This document shows positions 1 to 7,459 of a stretch of DNA of 35,355 bases, piece after piece. The DNA comes from DATBGS01 sp036557885. GTDB lineage: Bacteria > Chloroflexota > Ktedonobacteria > Ktedonobacterales > DATBGS01. The notes beneath the pieces were generated by a model, which saw nothing but the letters and a program-made list of their open reading frames with translations, made no database searches and had not been told where the DNA came from. The stretch covers positions 1 through 35,355 of the forward strand of contig DATBGS010000124.1 of NCBI GenBank assembly GCA_036557885.1, given 5' to 3'. Each line of letters starts with the position of its first letter. The stretch's first letter is position 1. Made by a program: the position numbers and the translations under genes.

Positions 1-804
1 TATCAGCAGGGCACGCTCGTAGGCTACGAGATTCGAGAGTACCTACTGGAGAAGTGGGAACGCAAGTGTGCGTATTGCGGCAAGACGGACGTGCCATTGG
101 AAGTGGAGCACATTGTCCCCAGGGCCAGGGGTGGCAGCCATCGCATCAGCAATCTCACGCTGGCGTGCAAACCCTGCAACAAGAAAAAGGGCACTCAGAC
201 CGCTACTGAGTTCGGCCACCCGGAGGTGCAGGTCCAGGCCAAACGTCCCCGTCATGACGCGGCGGCGGTGAACGCCACCCGATGGGCGCTCTACAGGCGG
301 CTCCAGACAACAGGCTTGCCAGTCGAGGTGGGGACAGGTGGGCGGACGAAGTGGAACCGCACGCTGCGCCAACTTCCCAAGACCCACTTTCTGGACGCTG
401 CCTGTGTGGGCGCCAGCACTCCAGAGGGGCTGCACATCAAGGGAGTTATCCCCCTGGTGATCAGTGCCAGCGGGTGGCAACGGCGGCAGATGTGTCTGAT
501 GGACAAGCATGGGTTCCCCCGCGCGAGAGCCAAAGGTCAGAGCCGGGTGCGAGGCTTCCGCACCGGGGACATGGTGCGAGCCGTCGTCACGGAAGGCATC
601 AAGGTGGGTACGTATGTGGGCCGCGTAGCCGTGCGGGCGAAAGGCTCGTTCAACGTGACCACGAGTAGTGGTACGGTGCAAGGTATCCCCGCTCGGTATT
701 GTCAATCTCTCCACCAACGAGATGGCTATAGTTACACGAAAGGAGAGGGCGACTTCCTCCCTATCCCTTTTAAGGGATGGGGGTCCATCGCCCACGTTTT
801 ATGA
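1..804 (+). CDS. iscB: IscB-family RNA-guided nuclease, C-terminal part (cut by window edge)
   Basis: The frame is open from base 1 to the TGA at 802-804, giving 267 visible residues, so the N-terminus (PLMP/RuvC-I, bridge helix, RuvC-II) lies outside the window. An HNH domain comes first: a Cys pair at visible residues 23 and 26, catalytic-type EH at 36-37, Asn51, then Cys56/Cys59 followed by NKKKG. A RuvC-III segment follows, with RTKWNRT at about 115-121 and KTHFLDAACVG (His129, Asp132). The end holds the MCLMDK, GFxTGD and GRVAVRAKGSFN motifs typical of the IscB C-terminal target-recognition region. IscB proteins cut DNA guided by an omega-RNA usually encoded just upstream, hence not visible here. 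All the catalytic residues that can be checked are present and no frameshift is seen. A GTG at 91 is only an internal in-frame codon, not the start. A generic HNH endonuclease is unlikely because RuvC-III follows. Confidence 0.93.
   Translation, partial: YQQGTLVGYEIREYLLEKWERKCAYCGKTDVPLEVEHIVPRARGGSHRISNLTLACKPCNKKKGTQTATEFGHPEVQVQAKRPRHDAAAVNATRWALYRRLQTTGLPVEVGTGGRTKWNRTLRQLPKTHFLDAACVGASTPEGLHIKGVIPLVISASGWQRRQMCLMDKHGFPRARAKGQSRVRGFRTGDMVRAVVTEGIKVGTYVGRVAVRAKGSFNVTTSSGTVQGIPARYCQSLHQRDGYSYTKGEGDFLPIPFKGWGSIAHVL
763..778 (+). repeat. Short palindrome at the 3' end of iscB
   Basis: A 7-bp perfect stem (ATCCCTT/AAGGGAT) with a TT loop lies within the last codons of iscB. IS200/IS605-type elements that carry IscB often have a small subterminal hairpin near the right end that the TnpA transposase recognises. 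No tnpA is visible, so the link is only suggestive. It could also be chance. Confidence 0.35.
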
Positions 805-2285
805 TCATGGCTCTCCACCCTGATGAGAAATCGGCCCTGGTGAAAGATTTAGAAGCCATTGTTGGCCCGCGCGCGGTGCTTTCTTCGCCCTACGATCTGA
901 TGCTATACGAATATGACGCCTCGATTGATCGTTCGCGCCCGGATGTCGTCGTCTTTCCGGCCAGCACCGCCGAAGTAAGCGCTATCGTCAAAGTGGCAAA
1001 CAGGCGCGGTGTGCCTTTTGTAGCGCGGGGCGCGGGCACAGGGCTTTCTGGCGGCGCGGTGCCGCTTCAGGGCGGCATTGTGATTGCTTTCCAGCGCATG
1101 AACCGCATCCTCTCCATTGATTACGCGAATCTCCGCGCAGTGGTCCAGCCCGGCGTGGTCAATCTGCATCTAAGCAATGCCATGACCCCCAACGGCTTTT
1201 ACTATGTGCCTGACCCCTCCAGCCAGAAATCCTGCACGATTGGTGGCAACGTGGGCGAAAACTCCGGCGGCCCCCACACGCTGATCTATGGCGTCACCAC
1301 CAACCACGTGCTGGGGCTGGAAGTGGTCTTGCCCGATGGCGAAGTCATCGAGGTGGGCGGCCCCACGCTGGATACGCCGGGCTACGATCTGACGGGGTTG
1401 CTGGTTGGCTCTGAGGGCACCTTGGGCATCGTCACCAGCATTACTGTGCGCATCGTGCATCAGCCCGAAACCGTCAAAACGCTGGTGGGCATCTTTAACA
1501 CGGTAGATGATGCCAGCAACACCGTCTCAGGCATCGTCGAGAGCGGCATCATCCCCGCCGCGCTGGAAATGATGGATCAGATCATTCTCCAGGCCGTTGA
1601 AGCCTATATCCACGCGGGCTATCCCCTGGACGCGGCGGCGGTCTTGCTGATCGAAGTGGAGGGCCTGCGCGACACAGTGGATGAGCAGGTGAACCAGATT
1701 GTTGCGGTGTGCAACGCCAATCACGCGCGAGAAGTGCGCATCGCCAAAGATGAGCAGGAGCGCCAGTTGCTCTGGCGGGGCCGCAAAGAAGCCTTTGGCG
1801 CGGTGGGACGCATCTCGCACGAGTTCTATGTGCAGGATGGCGTGGTGCCGCGCACCAAATTGCCCGTTGTGCTTGATCGCGTCAACGCGATTTGTGACCA
1901 CTATGGCCTGCGCGTGGGCAATGTTTTTCACGCGGGCGATGGCAACCTGCACCCACTCATCCTCTTTGACTCGCAGGTGCCTGGCGAGGTGGAGAAGGTG
2001 CGCCAGGCGGGGATGGAGATTCTCCAGGCATGCGCGGAGGCCGGTGGCTCCATCACCGGCGAACATGGCGTGGGCATGGAGAAAAGCGAGGCCATGCCGC
2101 TTATCTTCAGCGAGGATGATCTGGCGGTGATGCTGCGCGTGCGCGAGACATTCAATCCACAGAATCTCTGCAACCCTGGCAAAATCTTCCCGACGCCAGG
2201 GCGCTGCGCCGACATCAAGCTGGTGATCGGCCAGGAGCGCAGCCCAGCCTACACGCAGGCCGAAGCCGAGGGCGCCTGGCACTAA
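801..2285 (+). CDS. glcD: Glycolate oxidase FAD subunit GlcD (FAD-linked 2-hydroxyacid oxidase)
   Basis: This is the FAD-binding catalytic subunit that oxidises glycolate, or a related 2-hydroxyacid such as D-lactate, to the 2-oxoacid and passes electrons to the GlcF FeS subunit. The N-terminal FAD_binding_4 (PCMH) fold shows ARGAGTGLSGGAVP and later TIGGNVGENSGGPH. The C-terminal FAD-oxidase_C domain shows HAGDGNLHP and SITGEHGVGMEK. Length is about 494 aa, normal for the family. No Shine-Dalgarno sequence settles the start. ATG 801 overlaps the iscB stop as ATGA, ATG 807 gives the most family-like N-terminus (MALHPDEK), and ATG 777 would lie inside iscB. glcE and glcF follow directly, which supports a GlcDEF complex. 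The exact substrate cannot be told from sequence alone. Confidence 0.93.
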   Translation: MIMALHPDEKSALVKDLEAIVGPRAVLSSPYDLMLYEYDASIDRSRPDVVVFPASTAEVSAIVKVANRRGVPFVARGAGTGLSGGAVPLQGGIVIAFQRMNRILSIDYANLRAVVQPGVVNLHLSNAMTPNGFYYVPDPSSQKSCTIGGNVGENSGGPHTLIYGVTTNHVLGLEVVLPDGEVIEVGGPTLDTPGYDLTGLLVGSEGTLGIVTSITVRIVHQPETVKTLVGIFNTVDDASNTVSGIVESGIIPAALEMMDQIILQAVEAYIHAGYPLDAAAVLLIEVEGLRDTVDEQVNQIVAVCNANHAREVRIAKDEQERQLLWRGRKEAFGAVGRISHEFYVQDGVVPRTKLPVVLDRVNAICDHYGLRVGNVFHAGDGNLHPLILFDSQVPGEVEKVRQAGMEILQACAEAGGSITGEHGVGMEKSEAMPLIFSEDDLAVMLRVRETFNPQNLCNPGKIFPTPGRCADIKLVIGQERSPAYTQAEAEGAWH

Positions 2286-2306
2286 ACCTACAGGGAGGAG
2301 CCAGCT

Positions 2307-3638
2307 ATGAGCGGAACAACACTCGCCAATAAGCTACACCGTGTGGCGCCCCAGGCGGAAATACTGACAGGCGCCAGTGATCTGAGCGCTTTTGCGCTGG
2401 ATGGCATCCAGCCACAGGCGGCAGCCCTGCCGGGCACGGTGGAGGATGTGGCCGCCATTGTGAAGTTTGCCGCCGAGCAGCATCTGGCGGTGCTCCCCTG
2501 TGGCGGCGGGACCGAACTGGGGCTGGGGCAGCCGCCTCTGCGCTATGATCTTGCCCTGTGTACTGCTCGCCTGAACGCGCTGCTGGAACACGAGGCCGCC
2601 GACCTTACATGCAGTGCGCAGGCCGGGATAACGCTGGCCGACCTTCAGCAGCGCCTGACCGCGAAAGGCCAGTTTCTCGCGCTGGACCCTCCCAACGCGC
2701 AGCGCGCAACCATTGGCGGCATCCTGGCCGCCAACAGCAGCGGCCCAGGGCGCCTGCGCTATGGCGCTGCCCGCGATCTGGTGATTGGCTTAAAGGTGGT
2801 GCTGGGAGATGGCACGATTGCCCGCAGCGGGGGCAAAGTCGTCAAAAACGTGGCGGGCTATGACCTCAACAAGCTCTATGTTGGCTCGCTGGGCACGCTG
2901 GGTGTGATCGTCGAAGCGAACTTTAAGCTCCTGCCGCTTCCCGAACGCGAGGAAACGCTGCTCATTGGCTTTGACAACGCCGAGGCCGCCATGCAATATG
3001 TTGTGGCGCTGCTCAGTGGAGTGGTCACGCCTAACGCGCTGGAACTGCTTGATCACGCAACACAGCAGCAGCTTGCTCAGTCGCTCCAGTCCGCGTTGCC
3101 AGGAGCGCCCTACCTGCTCGCGGTGAGTTTTTCTGGCGGGGGAAAAGCGGTTGAGCGCCAGATGAGCGACACACGCGCGACAGCCTCTCGCGCTGGCGGG
3201 GCGCCAGGAGCGCGGCTGGAGGCCGAAGCGCAGCAGGCTTTCTGGGAGGGTGTGCGGGCGCAGCAAACCGCGCCGCTTACCTGCAAGGTTTCCCTGTTGA
3301 TTCAGGATGTGGCCCCGTTCCTCAAAAGCGCGCAGGTTATCTGCGAAGAGCAGCACCTGGAAGCCAGCGCGCTGGCTCACGCGGGCAGTGGATTGGTGTA
3401 TCTACACATGCGCCCAACGGATGCAGCAGAGCGCTTAGCTGAGGCGATTGGCCTGCTGCGCGCCTGGGCCGTGAACCACAAGGGAACGTTGGTTATCGCC
3501 CGCGCACCAACAGACCTCAAAAAGCGTGTCAGCGTGTGGGGCGACACGCGCGCCGAGCAACGGCTGATGCAGCTACTCAAACACCAATTTGACCCGCAGG
3601 GCGCGCTGGCAGCAGGGCGCTTTCTGGGTGGCATATGA
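2307..3638 (+). CDS. glcE: Glycolate oxidase FAD-binding subunit GlcE
   Basis: This is the second FAD-binding subunit of the glycolate oxidase complex, 443 aa. It has a PCMH-type FAD domain (PCGGGTELGLGQPP, then RATIGGILAANSSGP and GGKVVKNVAGYDLNKLYVGS) but is shorter and more divergent in its C-terminal half than GlcD, as expected for GlcE. The start is firm: GGGAGGAG lies 6 nt before the ATG. It follows glcD by 21 nt and its TGA overlaps an upstream in-frame ATG of glcF, so the three genes form one translationally linked operon. It probably acts on the cytoplasmic face with GlcD and GlcF. Confidence 0.9.
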   Translation: MSGTTLANKLHRVAPQAEILTGASDLSAFALDGIQPQAAALPGTVEDVAAIVKFAAEQHLAVLPCGGGTELGLGQPPLRYDLALCTARLNALLEHEAADLTCSAQAGITLADLQQRLTAKGQFLALDPPNAQRATIGGILAANSSGPGRLRYGAARDLVIGLKVVLGDGTIARSGGKVVKNVAGYDLNKLYVGSLGTLGVIVEANFKLLPLPEREETLLIGFDNAEAAMQYVVALLSGVVTPNALELLDHATQQQLAQSLQSALPGAPYLLAVSFSGGGKAVERQMSDTRATASRAGGAPGARLEAEAQQAFWEGVRAQQTAPLTCKVSLLIQDVAPFLKSAQVICEEQHLEASALAHAGSGLVYLHMRPTDAAERLAEAIGLLRAWAVNHKGTLVIARAPTDLKKRVSVWGDTRAEQRLMQLLKHQFDPQGALAAGRFLGGI

Positions 3639-3658
3639 TTCGCAGAAGCGAGGCAGCT

Positions 3659-5122
3659 ATGGGCATTGGACTACAAGAACACGCGACCCCTCTCCCGATG
3701 GTGCAAGGGCCACTGCGCCGGGACAGCCACACTTATGATTTGCTGCGCCAGTGCATTCATTGTGGCTTTTGTCTGCCTACCTGCCCCACCTACGCGGTAC
3801 TGGGCGTGGAGATGGATTCACCGCGCGGGCGCATCTACCAGATGCAAGCGGTTGCCGACGGGCGCGCGACGGTTGGCCCGGAGTTTATCGAGCACATGAA
3901 CTGCTGCCTGGGCTGCCGGGCCTGCGAAACCGCCTGCCCCTCCGGGGTCCAGTTTGGAAAATTGATCGAAAGCGCGCGCGAAGAGATTCAATTGCAGGCC
4001 AGTCAACACCAAAACGCCACCGAGCGCGTGCTGCGGAAAACCGTCTTTGGGGCCATTCTGCCTTCGCGCAAGCTCACCATGCTGCTGTTTGGCAGCCTCA
4101 AGCTCTACCAGCGCAGCGGCCTGCAAACGCTCGCTCGCAAGCTCAATCTGGTGGATTTCGTGCCTGGGCCGCTTTCGGGGAAGCTCAAAGAGCCGGAAGC
4201 GCTCTTGCCAGCGCTGCAAGGCGACCTCTTTCCGGGCAAGCATCCGATCATTACTCCAGCGCTCGGCAAGCGAAAGTATCGTGTGGGTTTTCTCCCTGGC
4301 TGTATGATGGACCAGGCATTCCGCGAGATCAATGAGGCCACCATTCGCGTGCTTACCGCCAATGGCTGCGAGGTCGTTATCCCGCAAGAGCAGCGCTGCT
4401 GCGGCGCGCTGCATGTCCACGCTGGCGAGGCAGAGAAGGGCCGAGAATTAGCCCGCGCCAACATCGAGGCGTTTGAGCCGTTTGCGTGCGATTACATCAT
4501 TATCAACTCGGCGGGCTGCGGCTCAAATCTCAAAGAATATGACCACCTGCTGCGCGATGACCCGGCCTACGCCGCGCGCGCCGCCGCGTTCAGCGGCAAA
4601 ATGCAGGACATCAGCGAATTTCTGGCGACGATTGACCTGAACCCCCAACTGGGCGAAGTGCAGCGGCGCGTCACGTATCACGATGCCTGCCATCTGGCGC
4701 ACGGCCAGAAAATCAAAAATCAGCCGCGCGCCCTGCTCAAGCGCATTCCTGGCCTGGAACTGGTGGACCTGAAGGAATCTGACTGGTGTTGTGGCAGCGC
4801 GGGTATCTATAACATCACCAACCAGGAAATGGCCGGGAAACTGCTGGAACGCAAGATGGGGCACATCGAGCAGACTCGCGCCCAGGTGGTGGCAACCGGC
4901 AATCCCGGCTGCATCATGCAGATTGCCTATGGCGCGCGTCAGCGTCACCTGACCCTTGAAGCGCTGCATCCGGTGCAGTTGCTCGATCAATCCTATCAGG
5001 CGGGTGGCGCCTATGATGCGCCCGCGCCAGCCAGGAAAAACAGGGTACCGCTCCTGATGGGTGCAGGGATGGGCCTGATGTTCGGCGCCTGGCTGATAAG
5101 CAGGCGCCGCCTGCGGAAGTAG
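3659..5122 (+). CDS. glcF: Glycolate oxidase iron-sulfur subunit GlcF with C-terminal membrane anchor
   Basis: This is the electron-transfer subunit of glycolate oxidase, 487 aa from this start. Two ferredoxin-type 4Fe-4S motifs are visible: Cys32, 35, 38, 42 and Cys83, 86, 89, 93, each ending in CP. Two cysteine-rich CCG domains follow, with a GCMMD...CCGALH half and a HDACHLAHGQ...WCCGSAG half, as in heterodisulfide-reductase-like FeS proteins. The start at 3659 is chosen because GCGAGG lies 5 nt upstream and the N-terminal length matches the family. ATG 3635, overlapping the glcE stop, would add 8 residues. The last ~28 residues are a hydrophobic Gly/Leu/Met stretch followed by a run of Arg/Lys, which looks like a tail anchor and is not usual for GlcF. 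Electrons probably pass to quinone. Confidence 0.92.
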   Translation: MGIGLQEHATPLPMVQGPLRRDSHTYDLLRQCIHCGFCLPTCPTYAVLGVEMDSPRGRIYQMQAVADGRATVGPEFIEHMNCCLGCRACETACPSGVQFGKLIESAREEIQLQASQHQNATERVLRKTVFGAILPSRKLTMLLFGSLKLYQRSGLQTLARKLNLVDFVPGPLSGKLKEPEALLPALQGDLFPGKHPIITPALGKRKYRVGFLPGCMMDQAFREINEATIRVLTANGCEVVIPQEQRCCGALHVHAGEAEKGRELARANIEAFEPFACDYIIINSAGCGSNLKEYDHLLRDDPAYAARAAAFSGKMQDISEFLATIDLNPQLGEVQRRVTYHDACHLAHGQKIKNQPRALLKRIPGLELVDLKESDWCCGSAGIYNITNQEMAGKLLERKMGHIEQTRAQVVATGNPGCIMQIAYGARQRHLTLEALHPVQLLDQSYQAGGAYDAPAPARKNRVPLLMGAGMGLMFGAWLISRRRLRK

Positions 5123-5452
5123 CTCCTATCTGCATTGGGGGCCTGGCGCTAGACACGCCTCGCGCCCCTTCGCATCTGGCTGACACCCTCCCCGGTCCAC
5201 ATGAACAGGCTCGCGGGGCTGCTGGGATGCGCTTGCCGCCAGCTACAGGGTTTGGCAATTCAGGAGCGTTGTAGAGAGTGGAGCAGAGCGATGCGAAGCC
5301 CGGCTCATCCAAAAAGATCGCGCTGAGCTTCTGCAATTGGACTGCTTAAAACTGCTTGCCCTAATCTATTCGCTTTTGTTGCTCAACTCATCATCTTTCA
5401 TTGCCCTCATGCGCCCTGGGAAAACATCGCGCAGGGGTGAGGAGATTTCACC
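5123..5452. other. 330-bp intergenic region
   Basis: I see no convincing gene or RNA between glcF and the exported-protein gene. The last ~110 bp are AT-richer than the surroundings and hold a weak promoter candidate. The Shine-Dalgarno sequence of the next gene (GGTGAGGAGA) lies just before 5453. No clear terminator follows glcF. Confidence 0.5.
5337..5367 (+). promoter_or_regulatory. Weak promoter candidate for the 5453 gene
   Basis: TTGGAC at 5337-5342 and TAATCT at 5362-5367 resemble -35 and -10 boxes, but the spacer is 19 bp, longer than ideal. It sits in the AT-rich part of the gap about 90 bp before the start codon. Confidence 0.25.
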
Positions 5453-7288
5453 ATGTATTTGCTGCATACTCAAAGAAAACACGCCACACGCCCGGCTGGA
5501 CAGAGCGCCAGCACACAAAGACGATGGGCGGGGTTCTGGCGGCTGGCGTTTGCTGCCCCGCTTGTCTTGCTGATGGCAGCAGCCCTGAGCCTGGCCTCTA
5601 TTCAGCCAGCCAAAGCTGCCCCAGCCAGCCAACCCCAACTGAGCAGCTCAGCGGAATTGACCGCGCTGTCTTCGCTGGGCACTGCCGATAGTTTGCTTGA
5701 TGCCCAGGACCATTTTCATCTCCTCTATACGGTCACTACCCCACACAGTTCAAATCCTAACCTGGTTGATCTGCTCTACTCGGTGGTAAGCAGCGACCAG
5801 CACCCTGTCGTGCTGGTCAAGCCAGTGACCCTGGCGCATGCCCTTGATGCCTTATTCTCACCAAACCTGCTCCTGGACAGCAATGGGCGCTTCCATGCCT
5901 CCTGGATCGAACGCACCAGCGGCGTTTTTACGGTGCGTCATGCCCTGGTAGAAGACCAGAGCGCCCATCTTTCAGCTTCCTCCATCGTGCCGGAAACGCT
6001 CTTTCAGACCAATAGCTTTGCGGATGCGTTGAGCGGTGGCGCCGATGCCAGCGGTAACGTTGTCTACGCCTGGCTTGATGGTGACAGCGGGGCGCAGACA
6101 GTGCGCGCGGTTACTATCTCAAACAATCAGACGCTCGGAAAGCCCTTCGTGCTGTTTCAGCCCTCCATAGAAGCGGCCTTCCCACACCTGGTTGTCTACC
6201 CTGATGGCACCCTGGCTGTTGTCATGCAGCAGCGCAATCCCAAGGCGGGCTGGGACATCGTTCTCACTCCCTTTGACGCCACAGCACATCCGCTGCATGA
6301 TCCCGTCTTTGTAGCCCAGGGCGTCTTTCCCGGCAACCAGAATCAGAAGGGGGTATCAAATTCGACCCTGAGAAATGATTTCCGCTTCGACCCGCTTGCC
6401 GTCGTGCTGGATGCCACGCAAAAGCTGCACATTGCCTGGGGCGTGGTAAATAAGCTGAACTACGCCGTCGCTGTCGTGCAATCCGATCACGGCTTTGCGC
6501 TGCAACCAACCACGCTGCTTGGCATAACAGATAACTATATGCAGCTCTGTCTGAGCGTCGGGCCAAATACGCTCCCAGGCCATGCTGCGGCAACAAACAC
6601 AGCGACCACCTGGATTGGATGGATTGACGACAGCGAAAACATCCCAATGATGCCCTACGTTGATCAGATCAGCAACCACGAAACTCTGGCGGGGAATCCT
6701 ACGCGGCTGGTTCCCCTGACGAGCAGCGCTACCAATCCCTGTGTGCAAGAAGATACGCGCGGCAATATCTACGTGACCTGGCTGCAATACGATGATAACA
6801 ACCAGTACGGCTTCTTTATGGCGACCACCGCCAGGCCACCAGAGGCTTCGTTCTGGACCAGCGTTGGCTTAAGCGCCAAGTCACCAATCCAACAGCTTAT
6901 CTTTATTGTGTTGGGCAGCATGCTCCTGGGCGCATTTGTCACGGTGGCAGATATTCTGGCGGTGCCGGTGATAGCCGGACTTGTCAAGCTGGGGCAGCTT
7001 GTGCATACTCCCCGGCTGGTGCTCTTGCTGGCGGGGCTTATCCCCCCGCTTGTGCTCAACATCTATATCCAGAAGTATCTCGCTGCCAACTTTAATACCC
7101 CACCGCCAGCCATCCTCTGGCCCATCGTTGGCTGCGCGGTTGCGGCGGCCCTGATGCTCTACCTCTGGTTCCGCAGCCGGAAAATCCCAATGGAGTTTCT
7201 TGGCACCGTTGGCCGGGTGTTTCTGGCCTCCTATATCGCGGCCTTTATCCTCTGTCTGCCCATCATCTACTTTTCCGCGCCAGACTGA
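5453..7288 (+). CDS. Exported/membrane protein with large extracytoplasmic domain and C-terminal TM bundle, function unknown
   Basis: I do not recognise this 611-aa protein. Residues ~29-50 form a hydrophobic signal sequence after an Arg pair, ending in an Ala-rich PAKAAPA stretch that resembles a signal-peptidase site. Residues ~60-455 are a soluble extracytoplasmic region with recurring units such as 'D..GRFHASW', 'DASGNVVYAWLDGD', 'YPDGTLAVVMQ' and 'DTRGNIYVTWLQ'. These repeats of a loop plus aromatic strand suggest a beta-propeller. About four or five hydrophobic helices fill residues ~470-607. The start is supported by GAGGAG 8 nt upstream. It could be a sensor or a surface-anchored binding protein, but no catalytic motif is visible. 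It converges with the kinase gene across a strong hairpin. Confidence 0.75.
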   Translation: MYLLHTQRKHATRPAGQSASTQRRWAGFWRLAFAAPLVLLMAAALSLASIQPAKAAPASQPQLSSSAELTALSSLGTADSLLDAQDHFHLLYTVTTPHSSNPNLVDLLYSVVSSDQHPVVLVKPVTLAHALDALFSPNLLLDSNGRFHASWIERTSGVFTVRHALVEDQSAHLSASSIVPETLFQTNSFADALSGGADASGNVVYAWLDGDSGAQTVRAVTISNNQTLGKPFVLFQPSIEAAFPHLVVYPDGTLAVVMQQRNPKAGWDIVLTPFDATAHPLHDPVFVAQGVFPGNQNQKGVSNSTLRNDFRFDPLAVVLDATQKLHIAWGVVNKLNYAVAVVQSDHGFALQPTTLLGITDNYMQLCLSVGPNTLPGHAAATNTATTWIGWIDDSENIPMMPYVDQISNHETLAGNPTRLVPLTSSATNPCVQEDTRGNIYVTWLQYDDNNQYGFFMATTARPPEASFWTSVGLSAKSPIQQLIFIVLGSMLLGAFVTVADILAVPVIAGLVKLGQLVHTPRLVLLLAGLIPPLVLNIYIQKYLAANFNTPPPAILWPIVGCAVAAALMLYLWFRSRKIPMEFLGTVGRVFLASYIAAFILCLPIIYFSAPD

Positions 7289-7322
7289 TCTGACGCTATG
7301 CACTGTGAAGGTGCAGACATGC

Positions 7323-7376
7323 AGGCAGGGGCGCCAGAGACTCCAATAACGCTTGGAGTCTCTGGCGCCCCTGCCT
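7323..7376. terminator. Perfect 24-bp inverted repeat between convergent genes (bidirectional terminator candidate)
   Basis: The left arm 7323-7346 and right arm 7353-7376 pair perfectly over 24 bp with a 6-nt loop (TAACGC). The stem is GC-rich, centred on GGGGCGCCAGAG. It lies between the stop codons of two convergent genes, where a shared terminator is expected. No clear U-tract follows on either strand, so it may work through factor-dependent termination or transcript-end protection. Confidence 0.7.
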
Positions 7377-7459
7377 CATTATCAAGCTGACGGTTTATCT
7401 TTGTGGAGAAGTGTCGCTCATCCTGCTGCCAGGCCAGTCTATCTTCTCACTCTGCCCGC

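Noticed and set aside
43..795. Long minus-strand open frame opposite iscB
   Set aside because: No recognisable protein, and the plus frame has clear IscB catalytic motifs. It is an effect of GC-rich codon use.
1527..2282. 251-codon minus-strand frame opposite glcD
   Set aside because: His/Ala/Leu-rich composition typical of antisense reading. GlcD motifs on the plus strand explain the bases.
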